NCBI RefSeq assembly: GCF_000742135.1
Contig: NZ_KN046818.1
Location: forward strand, 1,116,841 to 1,180,840
Direction of reading: 5' to 3'
Length of the DNA stretch: 64,000 nt
Source of the DNA: Klebsiella pneumoniae
Lineage (GTDB): Bacteria > Pseudomonadota > Gammaproteobacteria > Enterobacterales > Enterobacteriaceae
Each line of letters starts with the position of its first letter. Positions within the stretch are counted from its first letter, which is position 1. Shown in pieces: positions 36,695-45,529 of the stretch. The notes beneath the pieces were generated by a model. It saw only the letters and a list, made by a program, of their open reading frames with translations, ran no database searches and was not told the DNA's origin. The position numbers were made by a program, and so were the translations under genes.

Positions 36695-37336
36695 TTAGCG
36701 TTTTCGCCTGGCGCGCGCCGCCTGCCTCAGCGCCAGCAGCGCGCTGGCGAGCACCGCGCCAAGGCCGATCGTTACCGGCCAGCGGTAAGCCACCAGCAAC
36801 GAGGGCAATCCACCATCCGGCGCCAGCATCACCAGATTCCAGCCCGCCAGCCCCGCGTTGCCGTTCAGCGCCCGGCTTAACATCCGCTGATGCGGGGCGA
36901 ATGGCTGAATGGTCTGGTAGTGGCTGCCGAACAGCGGGGGCTGCATCTCTCGCGGGAACTGCGCCTGCACCTGGGCCAGCACGCTGGCCGGCAGCGCGTG
37001 CGATGCCGCCAGCAGATGCTCGTCGCCATTCACCAGCAGCAGCTGATAATGCCGCTCCTGGGCGAGGGTCTGGAGAGCGGCGCGCATCGCCGCCAGCGGC
37101 CAGGTCGCTTCCCGCTGCGGCGCCGGAATGTTCATCCGCCGCTCAAGGCGTTCCGCCACCCACTGCGCATCCTCCTCCAGCTGGCGGATCTGCCTCTCAC
37201 GGTAAACCTCTCTGGCCGGCAAATTCATGCCCCGACCGAGCGCCAGGATCGCCAGCCCCGCGAGCAGCGTGACGATAAGGCCCCTTTTTCCCGCTAGCCA
37301 GCGCGGCGAGAATTTGCCAAAGGATGGTGTATTCAT
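36695..37336 (-). CDS. Membrane protein of unknown function, two-segment with periplasmic domain
   Basis: This 213-residue protein has a membrane segment at about 20-35, a periplasmic region of about 145 residues and a second segment at about 185-205, ending in a basic cytosolic tail (RQAARARRKR). The layout is that of the sensor half of a histidine kinase or chemoreceptor without any output domain. I do not recognise a family. It is convergent with scrR (15 bases apart). The next gene upstream on its strand region, the ABC permease, ends about 180 bases away, so no operon is evident. Confidence 0.6.
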   Translation of the reverse strand: MNTPSFGKFSPRWLAGKRGLIVTLLAGLAILALGRGMNLPAREVYRERQIRQLEEDAQWVAERLERRMNIPAPQREATWPLAAMRAALQTLAQERHYQLLLVNGDEHLLAASHALPASVLAQVQAQFPREMQPPLFGSHYQTIQPFAPHQRMLSRALNGNAGLAGWNLVMLAPDGGLPSLLVAYRWPVTIGLGAVLASALLALRQAARARRKR

Positions 37337-37519
37337 ACGACTCCAGAAACCGCAGGCCACGCGTGGCCCCTGACGAATGGACAACGGAAGTGGCGAAACT
37401 GTACAGGATGCGCAGCGCGGGCAAAACAGACAGGCGGAGCCTGGCGGGGAGTATTTTGTTTATTTCTGGACAGGACGGGCGGCAACGACATCCTTCGCCG
37501 TTGCCGCCCGTTGATAAGA

Positions 37520-38551
37520 TTAGTGTTTTTTCCGGTTGCGACGCATATCGATGGTTACCGCCGCAACGATAATGATGCCTTTAATAATATCCTGCACATA
37601 GGCATCGACGCCGACAAAGGTAAAACCGCTTTTGATCAGGCCAAGGATCATCGCGCCAATCAGGGTGCCGGTAATGCGCCCCACTCCGCCCATTAAGCTG
37701 CTGCCGCCGATCACCGCGGCGGCAATCGCGTCCAGCTCGTAGGACATCCCCATACTCGACTGGCCGCTGCTGACGCGCGCCGCCAGCACCACCCCCGCCA
37801 GTCCGGAGAGCGCCCCGGCGATGGTGTAGACGATCACCAGATATTTATTCACGTTGATGCCGGACACTTTGGCCGAGGTCATGTTGCCGCCGATGGCATA
37901 CACATATTTGCCATACCGGGTATGCTTCAGCGCAATGTGAAACACGGCGGCGATCACGAAGAAGATAATCACCGGCATCGCCCCCTGGCCTATCGCCGTA
38001 AAGCTGTCGGAGAGGAAGCTGATCGGGTTGCCCTGAGTGTAATACTGCGCCAGACCGCGCGCCGAAACCATCATCCCGAGGGTGGCGATAAACGGCGGGA
38101 TACCGGTCCGCGTCACCAGGAAACCGTTGGTCAGGCCGCACAGCAGGCCGACGCCGATCCCCGCGCAAATGGGGATCACCGCCGGCAGGTTGACCAGCGC
38201 CGGGAACATTGGCGACAGGCTGTCGGAGGTTTGCGCCAGGCTGGCCGCCACCACCGCCGCAAGGGCAATAACCGAGCCGGAGGAGAGGTCAATCCCGGTG
38301 GTGATGATCACCTGGGTGACGCCGACGGCGATGATGCCGATAATCGCCACCTGCAGCACAATCAGCACCAGCCGGTTGGTATTGAGCAGGAACGACTGGT
38401 CGCGAACATACCAGCCGGCGATTTCAAAGGTCAGGGCAATCACCAGCATCACCACAAAGATGCCGGTATCTTTCGGCATTTTATGCCGCAAATTAGCGAA
38501 GAAGGAGGAACCCTCGCTGGCCGGAGCCGCCGTTAATTTCATATTACTCAT
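37520..38551 (-). CDS. RbsC-type sugar ABC permease (probable myo-inositol)
   Basis: This 343-residue inner-membrane permease of the CUT2 group has about ten segments and the motifs GIDLSSGSVIALAAV and YAIGGNMTSAKVSGINV. It forms the channel for the sugar delivered by the binding protein at 40079. The ATG at 38551 is the start of MSNMKL; it is 10 bases after the ATPase stop. The three genes read binding protein, ATPase, permease, the usual ribose-type order with ATPase and permease swapped in some operons. Confidence 0.85.
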   Translation of the reverse strand: MSNMKLTAAPASEGSSFFANLRHKMPKDTGIFVVMLVIALTFEIAGWYVRDQSFLLNTNRLVLIVLQVAIIGIIAVGVTQVIITTGIDLSSGSVIALAAVVAASLAQTSDSLSPMFPALVNLPAVIPICAGIGVGLLCGLTNGFLVTRTGIPPFIATLGMMVSARGLAQYYTQGNPISFLSDSFTAIGQGAMPVIIFFVIAAVFHIALKHTRYGKYVYAIGGNMTSAKVSGINVNKYLVIVYTIAGALSGLAGVVLAARVSSGQSSMGMSYELDAIAAAVIGGSSLMGGVGRITGTLIGAMILGLIKSGFTFVGVDAYVQDIIKGIIIVAAVTIDMRRNRKKH

Positions 38552-38561
38552 TCTCTGTGCC

Positions 38562-40046
38562 TCAATGGGATGCCAACGACAAAATGGTTTCCTGGTCGGC
38601 TTCGTCTTTTTCCAGGATGCCGGTGATACGACCTTCATGCATCACCATGACCCGATCGCTCATGCCAAGGATTTCCGGCAGTTCAGAGGAGACCATAATC
38701 ACCGCCACCCCCCGATTCGCCAGTTCACTGATAAGATGATAAATCTCCGCCTTCGCCCCGACGTCGATACCGCGGGTCGGCTCATCGAGAATTAAGATTT
38801 TCGGTTGCGCTAACAGCCAGCGCGCAATCAGGACTTTTTGCTGATTCCCCCCGCTGAGGTTATTAATAATTTGATCCATCGTCGGCGTTTTAATATTGAG
38901 CCGGCGTATTTGCTCCATGCAGTCTTCGGCCATTTTCACGTGCTGGACAAAACCGCTCTTGCCGATATATTCCGGCATTTTGACGATACTCATATTTTCC
39001 AGCACCGACAGCACCAGAAACAGGCCCGACTTTTTCCGGTCTTCGGTTAATAATGCCATCCCCTTTTCAATCGCCACGGAGGGGGAATCGATGGTCACCG
39101 GCGCCCCGTCGATCAGCACTTCGCCGCTGTCGAAGCGCTCCATACCGAACAGGCTTTCCATAACCTCGCTGCGCCCGGCGCCCACCAGCCCGGCCACGCC
39201 CAGGATTTCGCCACGGCGTACGCTAAAGCTGACGTCATGGAACACGCCCTGACGCGTCAGGTTGCGCACCGTCAGCACCTCTTCGCCGATGGTGTTATTA
39301 AATTTCGGAAACAGCTGGGTTAATTCGCGGCCCACCATCTGGGTGATCAGCGACTGCCGGGTAAATTCGGTGGTGTTTTTGCTCCCTACCCAGGTGCCGT
39401 CGCGAAAGACGCTGATCTCATCGGTGATGGCAAAGATCTCATCCATTTTGTGGCTGATATAGATGATCGCTTTACCCTGGGCGCGCAGGTCGCGGATGAT
39501 GGTGAACAGGTGAGCCACCTCGCCTTCGGTCAGCGCCGAGGTGGGCTCATCCATGATCACAATATCCGCGTTCCATGAAACCGCTTTGGCAATCTCCACC
39601 ATCTGCTGGGCGGCGATGCTCAGGTCGCCCACCAGCCGGTCAGCGGTTAAGCGGATATTGAGCTTATCCAGCAGCGCCTGGGTCTGGCGGGTCAGCTGGC
39701 CGTGGTCGACAAAGCCGTACTTCATCGGCTCGCGCCCCAGCCAGATATTCTCCGCCACCGTCATATGCGGCACCAGATTGAGCTCCTGGTGGATCATCGA
39801 GATCCCCGAGCGCAGCGCATCCATGGTGTCGGTAAACTCCACCGGCTCCCCTTTCACGCGAATCGACCCTTTATCGGGGCGATAGATACCGATCAGGCAT
39901 TTCATCAGCGTGGATTTACCGGCGCCGTTCTCGCCCATCAGGGCATGCACCGTTCCCGGACGCACGCGCAATGAGACATTATCGAGCGCCTTCACGCCGG
40001 GGAAGAACTTACTGATACCTTCGGCTTCAAGGGCAAAAGCGTTCAT
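38562..40046 (-). CDS. Sugar ABC transporter ATPase with two nucleotide domains (RbsA/MglA-type)
   Basis: This 494-residue ATPase has two ABC cassettes. The first has Walker [10 protein letters not shown] (about residue 37) and Walker [11 protein letters not shown]. The second has the degenerate Walker [10 protein letters not shown] and signature LSGGNQQKV with Walker [13 protein letters not shown]. The weakened second Walker A is normal for this family. It powers the CUT2 importer and is spaced 32 bases from the binding-protein gene. Confidence 0.9.
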   Translation of the reverse strand: MNAFALEAEGISKFFPGVKALDNVSLRVRPGTVHALMGENGAGKSTLMKCLIGIYRPDKGSIRVKGEPVEFTDTMDALRSGISMIHQELNLVPHMTVAENIWLGREPMKYGFVDHGQLTRQTQALLDKLNIRLTADRLVGDLSIAAQQMVEIAKAVSWNADIVIMDEPTSALTEGEVAHLFTIIRDLRAQGKAIIYISHKMDEIFAITDEISVFRDGTWVGSKNTTEFTRQSLITQMVGRELTQLFPKFNNTIGEEVLTVRNLTRQGVFHDVSFSVRRGEILGVAGLVGAGRSEVMESLFGMERFDSGEVLIDGAPVTIDSPSVAIEKGMALLTEDRKKSGLFLVLSVLENMSIVKMPEYIGKSGFVQHVKMAEDCMEQIRRLNIKTPTMDQIINNLSGGNQQKVLIARWLLAQPKILILDEPTRGIDVGAKAEIYHLISELANRGVAVIMVSSELPEILGMSDRVMVMHEGRITGILEKDEADQETILSLASH

Positions 40047-40078
40047 ACATCCACCTCCGTACCACAGGTTGGCCAGGA

Positions 40079-41002
40079 CTATTTCTGATTACGGTTGGTA
40101 AATTCAGCCATGTTCTCTTTGGTGATCAGCTGATACGGCACGTCGATGATTTTTTCCACTTTCTCGCCGTTCGCCAGCTTGATGGCCGCGTCGACTGCGC
40201 CTTCACCCTGGCCTTTCGCATCCTGGAAGATGGTGGCGATCATCTTGCCGCTCTTCAGCATCTGCAGGGCATCCGGGGTGCCATCCACGCCGGCGATGAG
40301 AATATGGTTCGGGTTTTTGCCCAGCGCCTGCAGGGCGCCGATCGCCATTTCATCGTTGTTGGAGGCGATGGCCTGGATATCCTCACCGCTGGTCATCCAG
40401 TTGCTGACCACATCCACTGCGTCATTGCGGGTAAATTTCGCGGTCTGCTTCTGGACGATTTTGATGTTCGGGTATTTCGCTACCACCTCTTCCACCCCTT
40501 TGGTGCGGTCGCGAGTGGATTCATTCGCCAGGTCGCCGAGCAGGATCGCCACATTGCCCTTACCGTTCATCGCTTTCGCCAGCGCTTCCATCTGCAGACG
40601 GCCGGCAAGAATGGAGTCCGATCCCACATAGGCCATCTTGTCGGTCAGCTCCGCCTGCGGACGGCGGTTCACAAACACCAGCGGGATCCCGGCTTTGGTG
40701 GCCTGATCCATGATCGGTTTCACCGCGTTGGTATCCACCGGGTTGACGATAATGGCGTCCACCCCCTGGCCGATAAAGTTCTGCACCTGCTGCAGCTGCT
40801 GGGAGACATCCCCTTTCGCGTCCTCGATCTGCGATTTAACGCCATCTTTTTTCATCTCTTTTTGCATCGAGGTACGCAGGATCGTCAGGAAGTTATCGTC
40901 AAACAGCGCCATCGAGACGCCAATGGAGACATCTTTTGCCATAACCACCGCAGGCAGCATGCAGGCTAACAAAGAGGCAACAATCGTTTTCTTAATATTC
41001 AT
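40079..41002 (-). CDS. Sugar ABC binding protein, myo-inositol IbpA-like
   Basis: This 307-residue periplasmic protein has a signal peptide (about 1-22, ending VVMA) and the ribose-type sugar-binding fold. [13 protein letters not shown] and [12 protein letters not shown] are features I associate with IbpA-type myo-inositol receptors. The neighbouring inositol-dehydrogenase-like enzyme supports inositol or a related cyclitol, but ribose-like sugars are not excluded. It is the promoter-proximal gene of the operon. A CRP site lies about 120-140 bases upstream. Confidence 0.8.
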   Translation of the reverse strand: MNIKKTIVASLLACMLPAVVMAKDVSIGVSMALFDDNFLTILRTSMQKEMKKDGVKSQIEDAKGDVSQQLQQVQNFIGQGVDAIIVNPVDTNAVKPIMDQATKAGIPLVFVNRRPQAELTDKMAYVGSDSILAGRLQMEALAKAMNGKGNVAILLGDLANESTRDRTKGVEEVVAKYPNIKIVQKQTAKFTRNDAVDVVSNWMTSGEDIQAIASNNDEMAIGALQALGKNPNHILIAGVDGTPDALQMLKSGKMIATIFQDAKGQGEGAVDAAIKLANGEKVEKIIDVPYQLITKENMAEFTNRNQK

Positions 41003-41046
41003 AGTTGATCCTTGATTTTGTAGGTACGCCGGTGAATGAAACAAAA

Positions 41047-41062
41047 TGAAAAATTAATTTCA
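41047..41062. promoter_or_regulatory. Imperfect palindrome before the inositol-type operon
   Basis: TGAAAAATTAATTTCA is a near-palindrome (TGAAA ... TTTCA) 45 bases before the binding-protein start. It could be a LacI-family operator but differs from the perfect one at 42466-42481. Otherwise the 429-base gap 41003-41431 is AT-rich and shows no gene. Confidence 0.3.
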
Positions 41063-41123
41063 GTTACGTTGCGGCAAATGTCTGCTGGTATATCGACGAC
41101 GCTGCGGCACCTCTCGCACTCCA

Positions 41124-41141
41124 TCGTGATCTAAATCACAA
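41124..41141. promoter_or_regulatory. CRP site before the inositol-type operon
   Basis: TCGTGATCTAAATCACAA fits the CRP consensus, with the GTGATCTA-AATCAC symmetry matching the palindrome at twelve or more positions. It implies catabolite control of the importer. Confidence 0.65.
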
Positions 41142-41431
41142 ATAACGGCTGTTTTATCATCACTATTTTGAAACATCAGTCCATTTACGCCGCAACCTGG
41201 ATTTCAGACCATTTATTTCATTAACAAGACATTTGAAACTTTTATAAGTAAATAACTGAAATGAAAATTTTAAAACTATGCAGTAACAGAATTTTGACAG
41301 ACATCTAACATTGCCGCATAAATGAGCGAAAAATGAGAAGCAGACAACGCTTTGAAGCGATCCCTCCCGGCGGGGTGGTCATTTACCCGCCGGGGAAATC
41401 CGTGTTGTCAGGAAGGGAGGCGCCGCACGCC

Positions 41432-42451
41432 TTAGTCCACGTTCTCGGCGCTGTAGAGGATAAAGTCGACTTTACCGTCGGCATAGGTTTGCGGCTGGTA
41501 GCCGGACTCCAGATGGCGCAGCATCAGGTCGATCGCCAGCTGGGCGTGCTGGCGGGTGTTCTGATCGAGCGTTAACGCCAGGCTGCCCTTCGCCAGCTGC
41601 TGCCGGGTGGTGTTGTAACGCTCATGGGTGATCCAGCAGACGTCGCCTTCGCGGCGGTGGCGGGCCAGCGCCTCGGCAATCTGGGTATTGCCAAGCCCGG
41701 TGTTATAGATCCCAACAATATTTCGGCTGCGGCACAGGGCTTGCTCCACCAGGCGGGTGATCTGCTCCCGCCGCTCCTCGCCCGCCAGCACGTCGCTGAG
41801 CTGCAGGTGGGGAAAGCGCTGGCTCAGCACCTCGCGGAACCCCTGAATGCGCAGGCGATGCGCGCTGTAATCTTGCCGGCCGCTGACCATCAGCACCTCG
41901 CCGGGCCGTGGCGTCATTCTCCCCAGCATTAACCCCGCCGTGCGGCCAGCCTGTAGCTGATTGATCCCCACGTGGCAGAGTCGGTCGGCGCCGGGCAGGT
42001 CCGTCGCCAGGGTGATCGCCGGGACGCCAGCCTCCCGGCAGCGGCGCAGCGCGTCGTGCACCGCGGGATGGTCATTGCCGAAGACGATGATCCCCTGACG
42101 CTGCTGGCAACTGCGCGCAATGCGCCGGGCCAGTGTCGTCGGCTGCGACTCCGGGACAAAGGTACGGTGCAAGGTCAGACGGCGATAGCCGAGGCTATCC
42201 GCCACGGCGGCAAAATCCTGCGCCAGCTGCGGAAAGAAGAACGAGTCATTGCTGCTGAGAAAGACCTCAATCTGCCAGGGAAAGCGGTGCTCCTCCGGCA
42301 GGATCCGCTTCAGTCCCGCCTCGCGCGCCGCCTGCAGCACTTTGCGCGTGGTCTGCGGCGATACGCCGCCGCGCTCGTTCAGCACCCGGTCAACAGTGGC
42401 CACGCCGACGCCAATCTGTCTGGCCAGCATCGCCAGTGAAATGTTTTTCAT
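41432..42451 (-). CDS. LacI-family regulator (CytR-like binding domain)
   Basis: This 339-residue regulator has an N-terminal LacI helix-turn-helix (SLAMLARQIGVGVATVDRVL) and a periplasmic-binding-like effector domain of the type found in inositol and other CUT2-linked repressors. The ATG at 42451 has AGAGGGG 5-6 bases upstream. It is divergent from the inositol-dehydrogenase-like gene with a perfect 16-bp palindrome between them, and lies upstream of the ABC operon, so it most likely controls both. Confidence 0.85.
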   Translation of the reverse strand: MKNISLAMLARQIGVGVATVDRVLNERGGVSPQTTRKVLQAAREAGLKRILPEEHRFPWQIEVFLSSNDSFFFPQLAQDFAAVADSLGYRRLTLHRTFVPESQPTTLARRIARSCQQRQGIIVFGNDHPAVHDALRRCREAGVPAITLATDLPGADRLCHVGINQLQAGRTAGLMLGRMTPRPGEVLMVSGRQDYSAHRLRIQGFREVLSQRFPHLQLSDVLAGEERREQITRLVEQALCRSRNIVGIYNTGLGNTQIAEALARHRREGDVCWITHERYNTTRQQLAKGSLALTLDQNTRQHAQLAIDLMLRHLESGYQPQTYADGKVDFILYSAENVD

Positions 42452-42465
42452 CGCCCCTCTCTTCA

Positions 42466-42481
42466 TGATGGAAATCCATCA
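42466..42481. promoter_or_regulatory. Perfect 16-bp palindrome, LacI-type operator candidate
   Basis: TGATGGA-AA-TCCATCA is a perfect inverted repeat in the 101-base gap between the divergent LacI-type regulator and the dehydrogenase gene. Size and place fit an autoregulatory LacI operator. Confidence 0.6.
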
Positions 42482-42552
42482 AAACGGCAGTGTCAGTGAG
42501 TTTAGCAAACCGATTATGGTGGCAGCGTCCCCTCGCCATTCTGGAGAAAAAA

Positions 42553-43560
42553 ATGATCTGCAAACGTTTTGCCCTGGTAGGCAGTGGTTTTATCGGTCAG
42601 GTTCATGCCGCCAGTCTTGCCCGTCATGAAGGAAGTGCGCTGACGATGGTGGCCGATGCCGCCCCGGAGCGCGCCCAGGCGCTGGCCGCCCGCTATGGCG
42701 CCCGGGCGGTGACCGTGAGCGAGGCGATCCATAGCGACGCCATCGACGCGGTGCTGATCGCCAGTTCAACCCCGTCGCATGCCGAACTGCTGGAAGCCGC
42801 CGCCCGGGCGGGCAAGGCGGTCTATTGCGAAAAACCGATCGACCTCTCCCTGGCGCGCGCCCGTGAGGTGGTGGAGCGGGTGCTCCCCCTGAACGTGCCG
42901 GTCACTGTCGGCTTTAACCGGCGCTTCGATAGCAGCCATCAGCAGCTCCGCCGCCAGCTGGAGCAAGGGCTGATCGGCCGGGTCGAGCTGGTGCAGATGG
43001 TCTGCCGCGCCTCCAGCATGCCGCCGCTCGACTATCTGCGCAGCTCCGGCGGCCAGATGCGCGATCAGGCGATCCACTTCTTCGATCTCCTGCGCTTTCT
43101 CACTGGCGATGAAGTGCGCACCGTAGCAGCGATGGGCGCGGCGCTGGCCCTGCCGGACATTGCCGAATTTGGCGATGTCGACACCTCCATCCTGATGATG
43201 CAGATGCGCGGCGGCGCGCTGGCGCAGCTGGACAATACCCGCCGCACCGGCCACGGGTACGATGAACGGATCACCCTGCTGGGCGCCGAAGGCGCGCTGG
43301 AGTCCGGTAGCCAGTCGCCGGCGGGCCCTACCCTGTGGCGCGGCAATCAGCGCATTGAGCCGGGCCTGTGGCCAGACTGGTTCAGCCGGGTACAGGGATC
43401 TTATTACCAGCATCTTGACGCCTTTATTCGCTCCCTGAATGGTGAAACCGTCGCCGACCTGCCCGGCCTGCTGGACGGCCTGCAGGCGCAGGCCATTGCC
43501 GAAGCGGCAGTTCAGTCCCTGCAGCATGGCCAGTTTGTCGCCGTCGACGACTGTCGCTGA
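42553..43560 (+). CDS. Gfo/Idh/MocA oxidoreductase, inositol 2-dehydrogenase-like
   Basis: This 335-residue NAD-dependent oxidoreductase has a Rossmann motif LVGSGFIGQVHAAS at about residue 8 and the family motif CEKPIDL with its lysine at about 97; the C-terminal domain contains DQAIHFFDLLR with a probable catalytic histidine. It resembles IolG, which oxidises myo-inositol to scyllo-inosose. No other iol genes are in the window, so the product would be processed elsewhere. GGAG precedes the ATG at 42553. Confidence 0.8.
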   Translation: MICKRFALVGSGFIGQVHAASLARHEGSALTMVADAAPERAQALAARYGARAVTVSEAIHSDAIDAVLIASSTPSHAELLEAAARAGKAVYCEKPIDLSLARAREVVERVLPLNVPVTVGFNRRFDSSHQQLRRQLEQGLIGRVELVQMVCRASSMPPLDYLRSSGGQMRDQAIHFFDLLRFLTGDEVRTVAAMGAALALPDIAEFGDVDTSILMMQMRGGALAQLDNTRRTGHGYDERITLLGAEGALESGSQSPAGPTLWRGNQRIEPGLWPDWFSRVQGSYYQHLDAFIRSLNGETVADLPGLLDGLQAQAIAEAAVQSLQHGQFVAVDDCR

Positions 43561-43599
43561 GCGGGTGCGAGGCAACCGCTATCAGGCGCTGTACCTGCC

Positions 43600-43985
43600 T
43601 TTATGCCGGGCGGCGGCGATGCCTTGCCCGGCCTACAGAAGACAGGCATTAATACACCTTAATATCAATAGGTTGCATAGATATCCCAGGCCCGCGCAAG
43701 CGCAGCGCCGCCGGGCAAGGACAGCGGGCGCAGAGCCGCTTTTATGCCGGGCGGCGGCAACGCCTTGCCCGGCCTACATAACACAGGCATTAATCTGATT
43801 TAATATCAAACGGTTGCAGTAAAATCGTAGGCCCGTGCAAGCGCAGCGCCGCCGGGCAAGAACAGCGGGCGCGGAGCCGTTTTATGCCGGGCGGCGGCGT
43901 CGTCTTGCCCGGCCTACATAACACAGGCATTAATACACTGGAATATCAAACGGTTGCAGTAAAATCGTAGGCCCGTGCAAGCGCA
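43600..43985. repeat. Tandem array of about 140-bp BIME units
   Basis: Three copies begin at 43600, 43741 and 43881 with TTTATGCCGGGCGGCGGC. Each carries a REP of one orientation, a spacer with ACAGGCATTAAT and AATATCAA, then a REP of the other orientation (GCCCGTGCAAGCGCAGCGCC). Copies 2 and 3 are almost identical; copy 1 has diverged. The third copy stops at 43985, where the insertion sequence begins. No gene is visible in 43561-43985. Confidence 0.85.
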
Positions 43986-44017
43986 TGGACTGACCCCATA
44001 AAGTTGGATGGTTCATA

Positions 44018-44803
44018 TTAAGCGGCTCTCAGAGCCTGGGTTCGGTACTCTACCGGACTCAGGCCTTTTAATTTCAGGCTTATCCGCTCGTTGTTGTAGT
44101 AATGGATATAGTCCTCTACGGCTTTTCTTAGCGCACTGACACTCCTGAACTCCCTCAGATAAAAACACTCCGATTTCAGGGTCCCGAAGAAGTTTTCCAT
44201 CACTGCATTATCCAGGCAGTTTCCTTTACGCGACATACTCTGCGTCATCCCATGCGCCTTTAAACGTTCCTGATAGCTCCTCATCCTGTAATGCCAGCCC
44301 TGATCCGAGTGCAGCAGCGGAGCATCTCCCGGTCTGAGCTTCGGGAACGCACCGTCCAGCATCGTATTCACCATCTCCATCACCGGCCTTTCCGACAGGC
44401 TGTAGGCGATAACCTCCCGGTTAAACAGATCGAGAACTGACGACAGGTAAAGCTTTTTTCCCTGTACCGGGAACTCTGTCACATCTGTTACCCATTTTTC
44501 GTTGGCTTTTGACGCACCGAAGTTCCGGCTCAGGATATTGGGCGCGGCCTCGCCCGTTCTCCCTTTCCAGGCACGATATTTTTTCGCCCTTATCACAGAC
44601 CGGAGTGACAGTTCTGCCATCAGCCGCTGCACTGTTTTATGGTTTATCCGCAGCCCCTGTTTTCTCAGTGCGAGCGTGATCCTGCGGTAGCCATAACGAC
44701 CTTTGTGATAGTGGTATATCTTCCTGATGTTCTCTTTAAGACCCGCATATCTGTCCCCTTGCTTCAGTGCATTCATATTGTAATACCACGTGCTACGGGA
44801 CAT
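44018..44803 (-). CDS. IS150-group transposase OrfB (integrase domain)
   Basis: This frame encodes the DDE catalytic domain: first Asp in WVTDVTEF, second Asp in LHSDQGW and Glu in NAVMENFFGTLKSE, all intact. From the ATG at 44803 it is 261 residues. In the -1 frame the reading continues upstream through LRHEHALRDLLRAAG to the slippery site at 44866-44871, so the active product is the OrfAB fusion. The N-terminal part resembles InsK of IS150. Confidence 0.88.
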   Translation of the reverse strand: MSRSTWYYNMNALKQGDRYAGLKENIRKIYHYHKGRYGYRRITLALRKQGLRINHKTVQRLMAELSLRSVIRAKKYRAWKGRTGEAAPNILSRNFGASKANEKWVTDVTEFPVQGKKLYLSSVLDLFNREVIAYSLSERPVMEMVNTMLDGAFPKLRPGDAPLLHSDQGWHYRMRSYQERLKAHGMTQSMSRKGNCLDNAVMENFFGTLKSECFYLREFRSVSALRKAVEDYIHYYNNERISLKLKGLSPVEYRTQALRAA

Positions 44804-44859
44804 ACCGGCCGCCCGCAGAAGGTCCCGCAGAGCGTGTTCATGCCTTAGTTCACTGATTA

Positions 44860-45381
44860 TCAGGGCTTTTTGCCATTTTTTTCGCTCTGAACCAAGGCTT
44901 TCAACTTTTTTAGATAGGCATTCTCTGCCCGCAGATAACGCAGTTCGGCCCTGAGCTCTTCGGGGGAGAGTTTTTCCAGCTCTTTATCTGTCAGTGGTGG
45001 GATATTTTTTGGCTTTGTCATTTGTCCGGGCCGTCCGCATTGCATGTTTAAAAGACCTTCCGCTCCGGCATCGTTGTACACGTCGAGCCAGCGCCGGACA
45101 AGTATTTCTGCGGAGAGATTAAACCGGGCAGCCGCTTCACGCATCGTCAGGCGGTCACTGATAACCGCCCGGACGACCACGAGTTTAAATTCATCGGAAT
45201 AATGATTATTTTTTGCAGTCAGGCCTTCTGCACCGTGGAACTGCCATGCCCTGACCCAGCGACGGACAGATGTTCTTTCAATACCAAAAAGGTCGGCTGT
45301 ACTCTGTTCTCCGTCTTTACCGGACAAATAATGATTAACCACAGCCAGTTTTGTTTCAGGGGAATACTTTGGTTTAGCCAT
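44860..45381 (-). CDS. IS150-group OrfA (DNA-binding, helix-turn-helix)
   Basis: This 173-residue protein has the same length as InsJ of IS150. It holds two tandem helix-turn-helix regions (about 10-50 and 65-105) and a C-terminal leucine-zipper-like helix (LEKLSPEELRAELRYLRAE). Near its end the minus-strand run AAAAAG at 44866-44871 allows a -1 frameshift into OrfB; unshifted translation stops at TGA 3 codons later. Confidence 0.88.
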   Translation of the reverse strand: MAKPKYSPETKLAVVNHYLSGKDGEQSTADLFGIERTSVRRWVRAWQFHGAEGLTAKNNHYSDEFKLVVVRAVISDRLTMREAAARFNLSAEILVRRWLDVYNDAGAEGLLNMQCGRPGQMTKPKNIPPLTDKELEKLSPEELRAELRYLRAENAYLKKLKALVQSEKNGKKP

Positions 45382-45430
45382 AAAATTGCACCTTACTCAG
45401 TTGGGTGTCCAACTTTTGGGGTGCAGTCCA

Positions 45431-45505
45431 TGCGCTTGCACGGGCCTACGGGGTGTGAGCCTGTGAGTGGATCCTGTAGGTCGGGTAAGCGAAGCGCCAC
45501 CCGAC
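45431..45505. repeat. Right-flank palindromic-unit fragments
   Basis: 45431-45449 is the exact reverse complement of the 19 bases left of the IS (43967-43985). A separate REP of a different type (GTAGGTCGGGTAAGCGAAGC ... CACCCGAC) follows at 45476-45505, before the end of the peptide-transporter operon. Confidence 0.75.
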
Positions 45506-45529
45506 AAAACAACCGCACATCCGCTGACC

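Larger units (their letters stand above)
43986..45430 (-). mobile_element. IS3-family IS150-group insertion sequence, ISKpn1-like
   Basis: The element is 1445 bp and bounded by TG...CA-type inverted ends: TGGACTGACCCC at the left and, on the other strand, TGGACTGCACCCC at the right, with AAAGTTGGA further in on both. It contains overlapping orfA and orfB with a programmed frameshift signal. Size, family and location inside a palindromic unit fit ISKpn1, described as inserting into Klebsiella palindromic units. Flanking bases are not a direct repeat; they are inverted copies of each other (see finding). Confidence 0.85.

Noticed and set aside
36688-37297. Plus-strand frames opposite the two-segment membrane protein
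   Set aside because: Their composition is dominated by Ala, Pro and Arg and they have no domain; the minus-strand frame has coherent membrane topology.
43439-43798. Frame reading from the dehydrogenase end into the BIMEs
   Set aside because: It is a shifted frame of the dehydrogenase joined to repeat DNA, with no ribosome site or homology.
43986-45430. A simple 3-4 base target duplication for the IS
   Set aside because: With TG...CA ends the flanking triplets are GCA and TGC, which are inverted rather than direct; a CATG duplication requires non-standard ends, so it was kept only as an alternative.
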